From: an uncultured Methylibium sp.
GTDB lineage: Bacteria; Pseudomonadota; Gammaproteobacteria; Burkholderiales; Burkholderiaceae_C
NCBI RefSeq assembly: GCF_902826655.1
Contig: NZ_CADEFR010000019.1
Coordinates: forward strand, 1 to 64,000
Direction of reading: 5' to 3'
DNA length: 64,000 bases
The notes beneath the pieces are model-generated. The model saw only the letters and a program-made list of their open reading frames with translations. It did no database searches and had not been told where the DNA came from. Below, piece by piece: positions 38,117 to 47,361 of this stretch (position 1 is the stretch's first letter; each line of letters begins with the position of its first letter). The translations under genes were made by a program, and so were the position numbers.

Positions 38117-39042
38117 AGCGCCTCCAGCGCGGTTGCGGGGTGGGCGCGCTGCCAGCGGCTGCGCAACGAGGCGACCACGCCGCGCGGCCGTGCCGTCCAG
38201 GTCTGCGCGTGCCGCTCGCCGCACAGCGTCAGCGTCAGCGGCCGTCCGCCCTGCACCGCGGCCAGCGCCTCGCGCAGCACGCCGCGGTCGAGCGCGCGCC
38301 AGGCCTCGGACCACGCGGCCCAGTCCTCGCGCAGCGCCGGAGCGCGCAGGGCGTCGAGCACGCGCGGTGCGTCGCCCTGCGCGGCCCGATGCGCGCCGCA
38401 GCCGCTGAGCCAGACGCTGTTGAGCGGCTGCAGGCCGCGTGCCTCGCGGTCGTCGTTGAGCGCGTGCGTGTACAGCAGCATCTGCAGCTCGGCCTGCAGG
38501 CGCTTGACGAGGCGCGCACGCGGGTCGTCGGGCATCCACAGGTCGGGGTTGCGGCCGATCACGCGGTCGAGCGACGCCGTCGGCAGCCCGGCCAGCGACT
38601 CGTGCGCCACGTACCAGCGGGCCGGTGCGCCCCAGGCGCAGCGCCAGCCCAGGCTTTCGAACTGCGGGCGCACCGCGTCGAGGAAGGCGCGCGACTCGTC
38701 GGCGTCGAGCGCCAGCGCCTCGGGGTCGCCCATCGTCAGGTGTTCGGCGCCGACCTGCCAGTGCACCGGGCTCAGCAGGCCCCAGGCGAGCTCGCCGGTG
38801 TCCAGGCCGTCGGCGGCCGCCGCGCGAGCGGCCCAGGGCAGGGCGCCGTCGCCGCCGTCCCAGCCCAGCGCGCGGGCCAGCACGCGCTCGTGCGGCGGCG
38901 AGAGTCGGTACTCGTCGCCCTCGTCGCGCCCGGTCGGCGTCAGGCGCGCCAGCAGGCTCTCGAGCGTGGGCAGGCTGGCCTCGCGCAGCGCGTGCTGTCC
39001 GGCCTCGGACAGCGGCGCGGCGAAGGGGATCAGCAGGTGCAT
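38113..39042 (-). CDS. Conserved protein next to recJ, phosphoglycerate-mutase-like annotation in relatives
   Basis: 309 residues. The protein begins MHLLIPFAAPLSEAGQHALR and has conserved stretches GLLSPVHWQVGAEHL, DPEALALDADESRAF and LNSVWLSGCGAH. Relatives in Burkholderiales are often labelled cofactor-independent phosphoglycerate mutase, but I see none of that enzyme's metal-binding motifs, so I make no functional claim. ATG 39042 is supported by GATAAT 6 bases upstream; an ATG at 39117 lacks similarity. Translationally coupled to recJ. Confidence 0.75.
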   Translation of the reverse strand: MHLLIPFAAPLSEAGQHALREASLPTLESLLARLTPTGRDEGDEYRLSPPHERVLARALGWDGGDGALPWAARAAAADGLDTGELAWGLLSPVHWQVGAEHLTMGDPEALALDADESRAFLDAVRPQFESLGWRCAWGAPARWYVAHESLAGLPTASLDRVIGRNPDLWMPDDPRARLVKRLQAELQMLLYTHALNDDREARGLQPLNSVWLSGCGAHRAAQGDAPRVLDALRAPALREDWAAWSEAWRALDRGVLREALAAVQGGRPLTLTLCGERHAQTWTARPRGVVASLRSRWQRAHPATALEAL

Positions 39043-39048
39043 GCGGGG

Positions 39049-39054
39049 ATTATC
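39049..39054 (-). promoter_or_regulatory. Candidate -10 element, leaderless spacing
   Basis: Minus-strand GATAAT (five of six to TATAAT) is followed by CCCCGC and then ATG 39042. It would drive the 309-residue gene and recJ as a leaderless transcript. Confidence 0.5.
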
Positions 39055-39144
39055 GGGACGGGGGTCGTCGCGGGGTTCGACGAGCGCTGCGGAGACCGCG
39101 GATCGCTTGCTTCGCAACGCGCGCCGCGACCGAGCCCGCCGGCC

Positions 39145-40128
39145 CTACCAGTACCACCACACGAACCAGATCGCCAGCGCCAGGAAGACCGCGCGCAGCG
39201 GCGAGGTGCGGGCGCCGCCGATCCAGTCGAGCACGGAGTGGTCGGCACTGCGATCGTCGGCGCGGTTCGGGTCGCCGGCGCGCATGCGCTCGAGCCACTC
39301 GCGGTGGCGCGGCAGGTCGCCGGCATGCGCTTCGAGCCGCTTGCGCACGACCTGCGGCGAGGGCTTGCGCGCATGCGCCAGCAGCGCCGGCTCCAGCGCG
39401 GCGACCTGCCGGTGCGCGTCGGCCAGGCGGCTGACGGCGAGCGTCGCGCCGCACTGGCCGCACTGCAGCGCGTGCGCTGTCTCCAGCGCGCTGCCGCAGG
39501 CCATGCAGGCCAGCGCCGAGCGCTCGGCCGCGGCGGCGTGCACGGCCTGCGGCTCGATCGCGCCTTCGGGGTCGAGCGCGCGCGCCAGCCGGGCCACGTC
39601 GACGAGGCTGGGCACCGACCGGCAATGGCCGCACTCGGTGTCGGTCGCGCCGACGGGTGCGCCGCAGTTGACGCAGTCGATGCGGCCGTCGCGCCGCAGC
39701 AGCGCGGCGCGGTCGGCCGACGACAGCGGCCGCACCAGGCCCTTCTCGAGCAGGAACTGGGCGAAGCTCTGCCACGCGCCGTGCTGCTGCGTCAGGCATT
39801 CCAGCTGCAGCGACCGTCCCCAGCGGCTGCGGTTGTGCACGGTCTTCAGGCCGCCGCGGCAGCGCGGGCAGCGGGCGTCGTCGCGCAGCGTGCGGTGCGG
39901 CAGCGACTGCGCCTCGGCCATCGCGCCGATCAGGCCCAGCACGCCCGGGCCGCTGAGCCGGGCCGACTCGATGCGGTCGAACCACAGCAGGTGGCAGGGC
40001 GCGCACAGGTCGATCTCGATGGCCCGGTCGTAGTGACCGGCCAGCCGCAGCGACTGCATGGCGTCGCCGCAGTTGCCGCAGGCGAGCGTGCGCGACGCGG
40101 TCCCGGTTGTCGTGTCGGCGACAGGCAT
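39145..40128 (-). CDS. Multi-zinc-ribbon membrane-anchored protein
   Basis: 327 residues with seven CxxC knuckles: CGNC (17-20), CAPC (42-45), CPRC, CVNC, CGHC, CMAC and CGQC. The first pair plus LCAPCHLLWFD fits a TFIIB-type zinc ribbon (zf-TFIIB). The C-terminus ends in a hydrophobic, Trp-rich helix (AVFLALAIWFVWWYW), so it is probably tail-anchored in the inner membrane with the zinc domains in the cytoplasm. Function unknown. CAGAAT lies 6 bases upstream of the ATG. Confidence 0.78.
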   Translation of the reverse strand: MPVADTTTGTASRTLACGNCGDAMQSLRLAGHYDRAIEIDLCAPCHLLWFDRIESARLSGPGVLGLIGAMAEAQSLPHRTLRDDARCPRCRGGLKTVHNRSRWGRSLQLECLTQQHGAWQSFAQFLLEKGLVRPLSSADRAALLRRDGRIDCVNCGAPVGATDTECGHCRSVPSLVDVARLARALDPEGAIEPQAVHAAAAERSALACMACGSALETAHALQCGQCGATLAVSRLADAHRQVAALEPALLAHARKPSPQVVRKRLEAHAGDLPRHREWLERMRAGDPNRADDRSADHSVLDWIGGARTSPLRAVFLALAIWFVWWYW

Positions 40129-40134
40129 GGCGGG

Positions 40135-40140
40135 ATTCTG
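40135..40140 (-). promoter_or_regulatory. Candidate -10 element of the zinc-ribbon gene, leaderless spacing
   Basis: Minus-strand CAGAAT, then CCCGCC, then ATG 40128. Same layout as at plsY. Confidence 0.45.
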
Positions 40141-40187
40141 GCGGAGGCGATGACCCGCGCGTCGCGCGAGCGACCTGACAGTCGCCT

Positions 40188-40214
40188 TAAATGTCTCGGA
40201 ATCCTTGTCGATCT
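40188..40214 (+). promoter_or_regulatory. Candidate FliA (sigma-28) promoter of the PAS chemoreceptor
   Basis: TAAA (40188-40191), then 15 bases, then GTCGATCT (40207-40214), which matches GCCGATAA at five of eight positions including the central CGAT. The spacing is exact for sigma-28. It would start near 40221, about 78 bases before ATG 40299, the same leader length as the cheR promoter. Confidence 0.5.
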
Positions 40215-40298
40215 CCGGCCATCGTGCAGGCGTCGGAGCCTCTAGATTCGTCAGGTCAGATTCCCGCGACTCCGCCTTCACCGCTGCCCGAGACCCCC

Positions 40299-42779
40299 AT
40301 GAGCAAGACCCACACTGCCGCCGACACCACGCTCGACACCCTGCCGCCCGCCGTGGCGTTGCGCCTGCTGGAACTGGAAGGTCGCACGCGGGCGATCGAC
40401 CGGGCCCAGGCGGTGATCGAGTTCGACCTCGACGGCACGATCCTGCATGCCAACGAGAACTTCCTCGCGCTGGTGGGCTACTCGCTGGCCGACGTGAAGG
40501 GCAAGCACCACCGCATGTTCTGCGAGGAGTCCTACGCCGAGTCCGCCGACTACGCGGCGTTCTGGGACAAGCTGCGGACCGGCCAGTACCACGAAGGCGA
40601 GTACCGGCGCCTGGGCCGCGGCGGCCGCGAGGCCTGGATCCGCGCCAGCTACAACCCCATCCTGGGCAAGGACGGCAAGCCGATGCGCGTCGTGAAGTAC
40701 GCGATGGACGTGACGGCCGCCAGGCTGGCGAATGCCGAGTACGAAGGCAAGGTCAACGCGATCTCGCGCGCCCAGGCGGTCATCGAGTTCGACCTGGAGG
40801 GCAACATCCTGGCCGCCAACAAGAACTTCCTCGACGTCACCGGCTACACGCTCGACGAGGTGAAGGGTCAGCACCACCGCCTGTTCTGCGAGCCGGAGTA
40901 CGCGCGCAGCCCGGCCTACAAGCAGTTCTGGCAGAAGCTGGGCCGCGGCGAGTTCGACGCCGGCGAGTACAAGCGCCTCGGCAAGGGCGGCCGGGAGATC
41001 TGGATCCAGGCCACCTACAACCCGATCTTCGACCTGTCCGGCAATCCGGTGAAGGTGGTCAAGTTCGCCACCGACGTGACGGCCGCCAAGCTCAAGACCA
41101 CCGAGACCGAGGGCAAGGTCACGGCCATCGGCCGCGCGCAGGCGGTGATCGAGTTCGACCTGCAGGGCCACATCCTGTGGGCCAACGACAACTTCCTCAA
41201 GACCGTCGACTACACGCTCGACGAGATCCGCGGCAAGCACCACCGCATCTTCTGCGCACCCGGCCACGCGCAGACCGAGACCTACGCCGAGTTCTGGCAC
41301 AAGCTGGGCCGCGGCGAGTTCGACACGGGCGAGTACAAGCGCATCGCCAAGGGCGGCCGCGAGCTCTGGCTGCAGGCCACCTACAACCCGATCTTCGACA
41401 TGGACGGCCGGCCGATGAAGGTGGTGAAGTTCGCCACCGAGATCACCCAGGCCAAGCTGCGCAATGCCGAGTTCGAGGGCAAGGTCAACGCCATCTCGCG
41501 CGCCCAGGCGGTGATCGAGTTCGACCTCAAGGGCCACGTGCTGAACGCCAACAGGCACTTCCTCGAGCTGATGGGCTACGCGCTGGACGACGTGCGCGGC
41601 AAGCACCACCGCATGTTCTGCGACCCGGCCTACACGCAGAGCGAGGCCTACGTCAGCTTCTGGGACAAGCTGGGCCGCGGCGAGTTCGAGTCGGGCGAGT
41701 ACAAGCGCGTCGGCAAGGGCGGCAAGGAGTGCTGGATCCAGGCCACCTACAACCCCATCCTCGACATGGAGGGGCGGCCGATGAAGATCGTCAAGTTCGC
41801 GATCGACGTCACCGACTCGAAGCTGCGCAACTCCGAGTTCGAGAGCAAGGTCAAGGCGGTCGACCGCGGCCAGGCCGTGATCGAGTTCGACCTGGAGGGC
41901 ACCGTGCTGTCGGCCAACGACAACTTCCTGCGCACCATGGGCTACTCGCTGCGCGAGATCGCCGACCAGCACCACAGCATGTTCTGCAGCCCCGACTACA
42001 TCCTCTCCGAGGAGTACCGTGACTTCTGGCTCAAGCTGAACAAGGGCGAGTTCTTCACCGGCCGCTTCCACCGCGTCGGCAAGTTCAACCGCGACGTCTG
42101 GATCCAGGCCACCTACAGCCCGATCTTCAACCTCAAGGGCGAGCCGATCCGCGTCGTCAAGTACGCGCACGACGTGACCGACCAGGTCAAGCTCGAGCAG
42201 CAGATCCGCAGCAAGACCGACGACATGACCCGCACCGTGGCCGAGCTGGGCGCGGCGATCACCGAGATCACCCGCAACACCACGGCCGCCACGCAGCTGT
42301 CGGGCGAGACGCAGGCGAACGCCGAGACCGGCTTCGAGGCGCTGCGCAAGTCGATCGAGGCGATCGAGCTGATCCAGAAGTCGTCGACCGAGATCGCCGA
42401 GATCGTGCGCGTGATCGGCGACATCGCGGGCCAGACCAACCTGCTGGCCTTCAACGCCGCGATCGAGGCGGCGCGCGCCGGCGAGCACGGCGTGGGCTTC
42501 TCGGTGGTGGCAGGCGAGGTGCGCAAGCTGGCCGAGCGCAGCTCGCAGGCCGCGCGCGAGATCGCCAAGCTGATCGAGGAGTCGGTGAGCCGCGTCAACG
42601 TCGGCTCCGACCGCTCGCAGCACGCGAAGGCAGCCTTCGAGCGCATCGTCGGCAGCGTCGCCAAGACCGGCGAGTCGATCAAGCAGATCGCCGCGTCGAC
42701 CGAGACGCAGCAGCAGGCCAGCAAGAGCGTCGAGCGCCTGATCGGCCAGCTGATGACGGCCAATGGCGCCAAGGCCTGA
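40299..42779 (+). CDS. Soluble five-PAS methyl-accepting chemotaxis protein, BdlA-like
   Basis: 826 residues, no membrane helix or HAMP. Five PAS-PAC units each begin with a variant of [10 protein letters not shown] (Arg at residues 35, 157, 279, 401, 523), contain HHRMFC-type and [12 protein letters not shown]-type blocks and end at VVKFATDVT. The MCP signalling domain follows (about 628-826) with hairpin tip [19 protein letters not shown]. The PAS style matches BdlA of Pseudomonas aeruginosa, which has two PAS and drives biofilm dispersion. Cytoplasmic sensing of redox, oxygen or a metabolite is likely. No C-terminal CheR-docking pentapeptide is seen. The triple-CheW gene follows. Confidence 0.93.
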   Translation: MSKTHTAADTTLDTLPPAVALRLLELEGRTRAIDRAQAVIEFDLDGTILHANENFLALVGYSLADVKGKHHRMFCEESYAESADYAAFWDKLRTGQYHEGEYRRLGRGGREAWIRASYNPILGKDGKPMRVVKYAMDVTAARLANAEYEGKVNAISRAQAVIEFDLEGNILAANKNFLDVTGYTLDEVKGQHHRLFCEPEYARSPAYKQFWQKLGRGEFDAGEYKRLGKGGREIWIQATYNPIFDLSGNPVKVVKFATDVTAAKLKTTETEGKVTAIGRAQAVIEFDLQGHILWANDNFLKTVDYTLDEIRGKHHRIFCAPGHAQTETYAEFWHKLGRGEFDTGEYKRIAKGGRELWLQATYNPIFDMDGRPMKVVKFATEITQAKLRNAEFEGKVNAISRAQAVIEFDLKGHVLNANRHFLELMGYALDDVRGKHHRMFCDPAYTQSEAYVSFWDKLGRGEFESGEYKRVGKGGKECWIQATYNPILDMEGRPMKIVKFAIDVTDSKLRNSEFESKVKAVDRGQAVIEFDLEGTVLSANDNFLRTMGYSLREIADQHHSMFCSPDYILSEEYRDFWLKLNKGEFFTGRFHRVGKFNRDVWIQATYSPIFNLKGEPIRVVKYAHDVTDQVKLEQQIRSKTDDMTRTVAELGAAITEITRNTTAATQLSGETQANAETGFEALRKSIEAIELIQKSSTEIAEIVRVIGDIAGQTNLLAFNAAIEAARAGEHGVGFSVVAGEVRKLAERSSQAAREIAKLIEESVSRVNVGSDRSQHAKAAFERIVGSVAKTGESIKQIAASTETQQQASKSVERLIGQLMTANGAKA
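40401..42230 (+). repeat. Five tandem 366-bp coding repeats (PAS units)
   Basis: The Arg codon opening each unit is at 40401, 40767, 41133, 41499 and 41865: a constant 366-bp (122-codon) period without insertion or deletion. Sequences differ at many positions between units but share long runs such as CGCCCAGGCGGTGATCGAG. The fifth unit is the most diverged ([20 protein letters not shown]). Confidence 0.9.
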
Positions 42780-42789
42780 GGCCGCCGGC

Positions 42790-44340
42790 ATGGATCGCTC
42801 GTCCGAAGCGCAGGCCTACGGCCTGATGCGCATCGACGCGACGCCGCTGGCGCTGCCGGTGGCGAGCCTGCGTGAGGTCATTCCCTGCCCCGAACGGCTG
42901 GCGCCGCTGCCGGTGCCGGCCGCGGGCGTCTGCGGTGCGGTGCGGCTGCGCGGCAGCATCATCCCGGTGCTGGACCTGCGCCAGGTGCTGGGCCTGCCGC
43001 CGGCGGCGGAGGGCGGCGGCTGCGTGGTCGTGCTGATGCGCCACGAAGGCCGTCTGCTCGGGCTGCGGGTGTCGGCCGTCAGCGGCATGGCGCGCGTGGC
43101 CGGCGATCGCCTGCATGCGCTGGACATCGCGACGCCGGCCGGGGCCGGCATCGCCACCCACAGTTTCGAGACCGAGGATGGCGTCGCCACGCTGCTGGAC
43201 GCCGGCCGCATCGCCGGCCTGCCCGGCGTGCCGATGGTGGTGGAGCCGAGCGGCGGGTCGCGCGACGGCGCGGTCGGCGCGCGCGAGCCGCTGCTGCTGT
43301 TCCGCTGCGGCGGCCTGCCCTTCGGCATCGCCGCGATGAGCGTCGATGCCACCGTGCCGCGCATCGCGCTGCGCGACAACGCGCTGGTCGGCGAACTGTG
43401 CCGCGGCGTCATCGACCACCACGGCCACGAGGTGCCGGTGATCGACACGCTGCGCCTGCTGGGACTGGGCCAGGCCGCGAATCCGGCCGAGTCGGCCGTG
43501 GTCGTGCTGCGCTTCGCCCAGGGCCTGCTGGGGCTGATGCTCGACGAGGTGCGCGACATCGCCCAGGTCGCGGCGGCCGAGATCCTGCCGCTGCAGCCGC
43601 TGGGCCTGCGCGACGCACGCCTGTTCCGCGGCGTGCTCGGCGCGCGCGACGGGCACGAGGACGGTGGACAGGGCCATGGTGAACAGCACCTGTTGCTGGA
43701 CGCCGGCGCGCTGCAGGCCGACGAGATCCTGTCGGCACTGGCGGGCCTGAGCCGGCCGAAGGCCGCAAGGGATGCCCGGGAGGCCGCGGTCCCGGGCACC
43801 GCGCAGGCCGGCGTCGCGCTCGGCGGCCGGCCCTACCTGACCTACCAGGTCGAGGTCGAGACCGCGTCGCCGCTGACGCAGGCGAGCGAGATCCTGGTCT
43901 ACCCGGCCCATGCCGTGCCGCTGCACGAGCGGCGCGACGCGACGCTGGGCCTCTTCACCCACCGCGGCAGCGCGGTGCCGCTGGTCTGCCTGGGCACGCT
44001 GCTCGGCCGCCCGACGGTGCTGGACGCGTCGACCGCGCGCGTGCTGATCGTCGAGGACGGCGGTCAGCGCGTCGGCCTGGTGGTGCAGGCGCTGTGCTCG
44101 ATCGAGAACGCGCGCTGGGAACAGCCGGTCGCCGAGGGCGAGGCCGCGAGCCTGGACTCGATGCGCGGCCTGCAGCCGCTGGTCGAGGTGGGTGCGGGCG
44201 AACAGCACCGCACGCTGCCGCGCCTGGACCTGGTGCAACTGGTGCGCGCGCTGCGGTGCGAGGCGGCGCACAGCGCCACGGTGCCCGAGGCCCGGCCGAC
44301 CGAGCCGGCTGCACTGTCGGCGCCGCTGCCGACCGCCTGA
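42790..44340 (+). CDS. Triple CheW-domain coupling protein
   Basis: 516 residues made of three CheW-like domains: about 10-120 (PLALPVASLREVI, VCGAVRLRGSIIPVLDLRQVLG), 165-290 (PFGIAAMSVDATV, HHGHEVPVIDTLRLLG, LDEVRDIAQV) and 345-480 (SEILVYPAHAVPLHE, LFTHRGSAVPLVCLGTLLG, QALCSIENARWE). The first two are closest to CheW; the third is more diverged. No receiver or kinase domain is present. CheW links receptors to CheA, so three domains could scaffold multi-valent arrays. It lies 10 bases after the PAS receptor. An upstream ATG inside the receptor gene (42763) is less likely. Confidence 0.85.
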   Translation: MDRSSEAQAYGLMRIDATPLALPVASLREVIPCPERLAPLPVPAAGVCGAVRLRGSIIPVLDLRQVLGLPPAAEGGGCVVVLMRHEGRLLGLRVSAVSGMARVAGDRLHALDIATPAGAGIATHSFETEDGVATLLDAGRIAGLPGVPMVVEPSGGSRDGAVGAREPLLLFRCGGLPFGIAAMSVDATVPRIALRDNALVGELCRGVIDHHGHEVPVIDTLRLLGLGQAANPAESAVVVLRFAQGLLGLMLDEVRDIAQVAAAEILPLQPLGLRDARLFRGVLGARDGHEDGGQGHGEQHLLLDAGALQADEILSALAGLSRPKAARDAREAAVPGTAQAGVALGGRPYLTYQVEVETASPLTQASEILVYPAHAVPLHERRDATLGLFTHRGSAVPLVCLGTLLGRPTVLDASTARVLIVEDGGQRVGLVVQALCSIENARWEQPVAEGEAASLDSMRGLQPLVEVGAGEQHRTLPRLDLVQLVRALRCEAAHSATVPEARPTEPAALSAPLPTA

Positions 44341-44343
44341 GCC

Positions 44344-45897
44344 CTAAGCTGCGGCGCCGTCGCGGCCGCGGATCGCATCCGCCTGCTCGCGGATCGCGCG
44401 CAGCTCCTCGGCCGGCAGCCGCGCCAGGTTCTTGACCTGCAGCGCCATGCGCGGATGGGTGGCGAAGCGCCGCTCGTGGCGCGCCAGGAAGTCCCAGTAC
44501 AGCGTCGTGAACGGGCAGGCCCGCTCGCCGTGGCGCTGCGTCGGGTCGTAGCGGCAGCCGCGGCAGTGGTCGCTCATGCGCTGGATGTACTGGCCCGTCG
44601 CCGCGTAGGGCTTGCTGGCCATGCGCCCGCCGTCGGCGTACTGGCTCATGCCCAGGGTGTTGGGCAGCTCGACCCACTCGACCGCGTCGACGTAGACCGA
44701 CAGGTACCAGCCGTGCACCTGCTGCGGCTCCACGCCCAGCAGCAGCGCGTACAGGCCTGTCACCATCAGCCGCTGGATGTGGTGGGCATAGCCATGCTCG
44801 AGGGTCTGGCCGATCGCGTCGGCCAGGCAGCGCATGTCGGTGTCGCCGGTCCAGTACCAGGCCGGCAGCGGCTGCCGCGCGTCGAGCGCGTTCAGCGCCG
44901 CATAGCCGGGCATCTGCGTCCAGTAGATGCCGCGCACGTACTCGCGCCAGCCCAGCACCTGGCGGATGAAGCCCTCGGCCGACGCCAGCGGCACGCGGCC
45001 GGCGCGCCAGGCGGCCTCGGCGGCGGCGACCACCGCGCGCGGGTCCAGCAGCTTGAGGTTCATCGCTGCGGCGATCTGCGCGTGGTAGAGCCAGGGCTGG
45101 CCGCCCCACATCGCGTCCTGCCAGCGGCCGAAGTCGGCGAGGCGGTGCTCGATGAAGTCGTCCAGCGCGGCCCGCGCCTGCGCTTGAGTGACCGGCCAGC
45201 CGAAACGCTCCAGCCGGCCGGGATGCGCGCCGAAGCGTGACTTCACCAGCGCGATGACCTCGCGCGTGATCGCATCGGGCTCGAAGCGCAGCGGCGGCGG
45301 CACGAGTCCCGGTCCCTGCGGGCCGAAGGCGCCGCGGTTGTCGGCGTCGTAGTTCCACTGGCCGCCGGCGGGCTGGTCCTCGTCGGAATCGTCCATCAGC
45401 ACGCGATGGCGCCGCCGCATCTCGCGGTAGAAGGTCTCCATGCGCAGCTGCTTGCGGCCGCGCGCGTGGCGCGCGAAGTCCTCGCTGCTGCACAGGAAGT
45501 GGCGATCGGGGCGGATCTCGATCGGCACGCCGGCCTCGGCCGCCGCCGCGCGCAGCGCCTCGCGCACGCGCCAGTCGCCGGGCTCGGCCAGCACGACGCG
45601 CTGTACGCGCCGCGCGGCCAGTGCCTGGTGCAGCGCAGCCCCGAGACCGCCCTCGTGCAGATCGAGGTAGGCCAGCGGCAGGCCCTCGTCGCGCAGCGCC
45701 TGCGCGAAGTGGCGCATGGCCGACAGGAAGAGCGCGATGCGCGGCTGGCTCGACCAGACGTGGGTGGCCTCCTCGCTCGCCTCGCACATCCAGACGAGGT
45801 CGTGCGCCGGGTCGAAGCCGTCGAAGGCGCTGGAGGCCCGGTCGAGCTGGTCGCCCAGCACGACGACCAGGTGGCGGACTTCAGCGCGGGCCGGCAT
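44344..45897 (-). CDS. phrB: Iron-sulfur bacterial cryptochrome/(6-4) photolyase
   Basis: 517 residues. The N-terminal domain begins [12 protein letters not shown], as in the DPRP (photolyase-related) family. Cysteines 357, 445, 448 and 461 are spaced 88, 3 and 13 apart, the same spacing as the 4Fe-4S ligands of Agrobacterium Phr[12 protein letters not shown] and [19 protein letters not shown] line the FAD pocket. It should repair (6-4) photoproducts with light or act as a blue-light sensor. The gene overlaps the DUF2256 gene upstream by 17 bases. Confidence 0.92.
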   Translation of the reverse strand: MPARAEVRHLVVVLGDQLDRASSAFDGFDPAHDLVWMCEASEEATHVWSSQPRIALFLSAMRHFAQALRDEGLPLAYLDLHEGGLGAALHQALAARRVQRVVLAEPGDWRVREALRAAAAEAGVPIEIRPDRHFLCSSEDFARHARGRKQLRMETFYREMRRRHRVLMDDSDEDQPAGGQWNYDADNRGAFGPQGPGLVPPPLRFEPDAITREVIALVKSRFGAHPGRLERFGWPVTQAQARAALDDFIEHRLADFGRWQDAMWGGQPWLYHAQIAAAMNLKLLDPRAVVAAAEAAWRAGRVPLASAEGFIRQVLGWREYVRGIYWTQMPGYAALNALDARQPLPAWYWTGDTDMRCLADAIGQTLEHGYAHHIQRLMVTGLYALLLGVEPQQVHGWYLSVYVDAVEWVELPNTLGMSQYADGGRMASKPYAATGQYIQRMSDHCRGCRYDPTQRHGERACPFTTLYWDFLARHERRFATHPRMALQVKNLARLPAEELRAIREQADAIRGRDGAAA

Positions 45898-46048
45898 CGG
45901 CGGGCCGCTTGTTGCGGCGGCAGGCGTCGGAGCAGTAGCGCACCGCCTCCCAGGTCCGCGCCCAGGCCTTGCGCCACACCATCGTGCGGCCGCAGGCGGC
46001 ACAGCTCTTGCGGGGCAGGGACTGCTTGTTGCCCTTGAAGTCGGTCAT
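45881..46048 (-). CDS. DUF2256 zinc-binding mini-protein
   Basis: 55 residues. Cys16, Cys19, Cys39 and Cys43 (KSCAACGR and RYCSDACRR) frame the DUF2256 knuckle [14 protein letters not shown]. The start at 46048 fits the family (LPxKxCxxCG soon after the Met); a longer in-frame ATG at 46150 adds unrelated residues. It is upstream of and overlaps the iron-sulfur photolyase by 17 bases, which implies translational coupling. The family's function is unknown. Confidence 0.85.
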   Translation of the reverse strand: MTDFKGNKQSLPRKSCAACGRTMVWRKAWARTWEAVRYCSDACRRNKRPADAGPR

Positions 46049-46164
46049 GGGGGTACTGCGGGACCGGCCCATTGTGCCGGCGTCAACGGCCTCGCCGGCC
46101 GCCACCACCGCCCGACCTGCGTGTACCCTGCCTTCCGCACCACCCTCCACCCCGCCCGAGATCC

Positions 46165-47361
46165 ATGCCCGACCTGAACATCCCGCCGATGCTGTGGCTC
46201 GTCGGCTTCCAGATGGGGCTGTACGCGGTGGCCTGGGGCCTGTGCGGCGCGCTGCTCGGCGAGGACCGTGCGGCCGTGGTGCACTGGGGCGCCTTCCTGC
46301 TGATGACCGGCGGCGTGATGCTGCTGGCCGGCGGGCGCGGCGAGCCGCGGCACTGGATCTTCTACAACGGCGCCAACGTGCTGTCGCTGCTGGCCTTCGC
46401 GGCGATGCGCCGCGGCACCGAGCGTTTCATGCGCCTGCCCGGCAGCGACCGCGAGCAGGCCGCGATGCTGCTGCTGGTGGCCGGGGCGATCGCAGTGGTC
46501 GGGCCGGACGAGCGCGAGGCCTCGTGGCGCGTCGTGCTGGCCTATGGCGGCCAGGCCTACATCGTGATGCGCACGATGTGGACCACGCGGCGCGCGCTGC
46601 AGGCCGAGTTCGGCCGGCGCACACTGGTGGCGATCGTCGGGCCCGGCGTGCTGATCGCCCTGATGCTGCTGGCGCTGGCGCTGCGCCAGGCGCTGGACTT
46701 CGGGCATCCGGTCGAGATGCAGCGCAACGCGGCGACCAACTACGCGCTGATGTATTACTACCTCGGCGGCACCGCGCTGTTCAATTTCGGCTTCATGGTG
46801 ATGCTGACGCAGCGGCTGGTGGTGCAGCTGCGCCACGTGTCGCAGCGCGACGCGCTGACCGGCCTGTTCAACCGCCGCGCGGTCGACATCGAGGTGCAGC
46901 GCCAGTGGGAGCGCTTCCAGCGCCACCACCGGCCGTTCGCGGTGCTGCTGGTGGACATCGACCACTTCAAGCGCATCAACGACACGCGCGGCCACGCCGC
47001 CGGCGACGAGGTGCTGGCCCAGGTGGCCGCGCTGCTGGAGAGCCACGCCCGGTCGACCGACGCGGTGGGCCGCATCGGCGGCGAGGAGTTCCTGGTGCTG
47101 CTGCCCGACGTCGATGCCGCCGAGGCCCAGCGCTCGGCCGAGCGCCTGCGCGTGCTGGTCGAGGAGCGCGAGCTGCGCGCGCGCGGCGAGCCGCTGACGG
47201 TGACCGTCAGCGTCGGCATCGCGCTGGCCCGGCCCGGCGACCCGCACGCCGAGGCGATGATCGCGCGTGCCGACGAGGCGCTGTACCGTGCCAAGGCCGA
47301 GGGACGCAATCGCGTCGTCGCGGCGCCCGATCCGGTTCCCGACACAAGGAGCGTTCGATGA
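46165..47361 (+). CDS. Membrane diguanylate cyclase
   Basis: 398 residues. About six to seven hydrophobic helices (1-215) form an MHYT/7TM-like sensor that I cannot assign to a named family. The C-terminal GGDEF domain has [20 protein letters not shown] and active-site GGEEF, with RSTD five residues before it as an intact I-site. It makes cyclic di-GMP at the inner membrane. It diverges from the DUF2256/photolyase pair over 116 bases, and its stop overlaps the ATG of the YceI gene. Confidence 0.9.
   Translation: MPDLNIPPMLWLVGFQMGLYAVAWGLCGALLGEDRAAVVHWGAFLLMTGGVMLLAGGRGEPRHWIFYNGANVLSLLAFAAMRRGTERFMRLPGSDREQAAMLLLVAGAIAVVGPDEREASWRVVLAYGGQAYIVMRTMWTTRRALQAEFGRRTLVAIVGPGVLIALMLLALALRQALDFGHPVEMQRNAATNYALMYYYLGGTALFNFGFMVMLTQRLVVQLRHVSQRDALTGLFNRRAVDIEVQRQWERFQRHHRPFAVLLVDIDHFKRINDTRGHAAGDEVLAQVAALLESHARSTDAVGRIGGEEFLVLLPDVDAAEAQRSAERLRVLVEERELRARGEPLTVTVSVGIALARPGDPHAEAMIARADEALYRAKAEGRNRVVAAPDPVPDTRSVR

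Noticed and set aside
38113-39042. Calling the recJ neighbour a phosphoglycerate mutase
   Set aside because: No catalytic Ser/metal motifs of iPGM or His motif of dPGM could be found, so only the annotation habit supports it.
35861-40033. A 1390-codon open frame on the plus strand opposite the sugar dehydrogenase, recJ and zinc-ribbon genes
   Set aside because: It has no recognisable domain, is low complexity (Arg, Ala, Ser rich) and lies over several well-supported genes on the other strand. Long antisense frames are common at this G+C.
40401-42230. Tandem repeats considered as CRISPR or a non-coding satellite
   Set aside because: Units are 366 bp, diverged and in frame with a PAS domain pattern, so they are protein repeats.
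40278-42791. An 837-codon frame opposite the PAS chemoreceptor
   Set aside because: Repetitive Leu/Asp/Val-rich shadow of the 366-bp PAS repeats, with no domain.
46072-46164. Longer start for the membrane diguanylate cyclase
   Set aside because: It adds a Pro/Arg-rich leader that lies in the divergent promoter region; ATG 46165 opens directly before the first helix.
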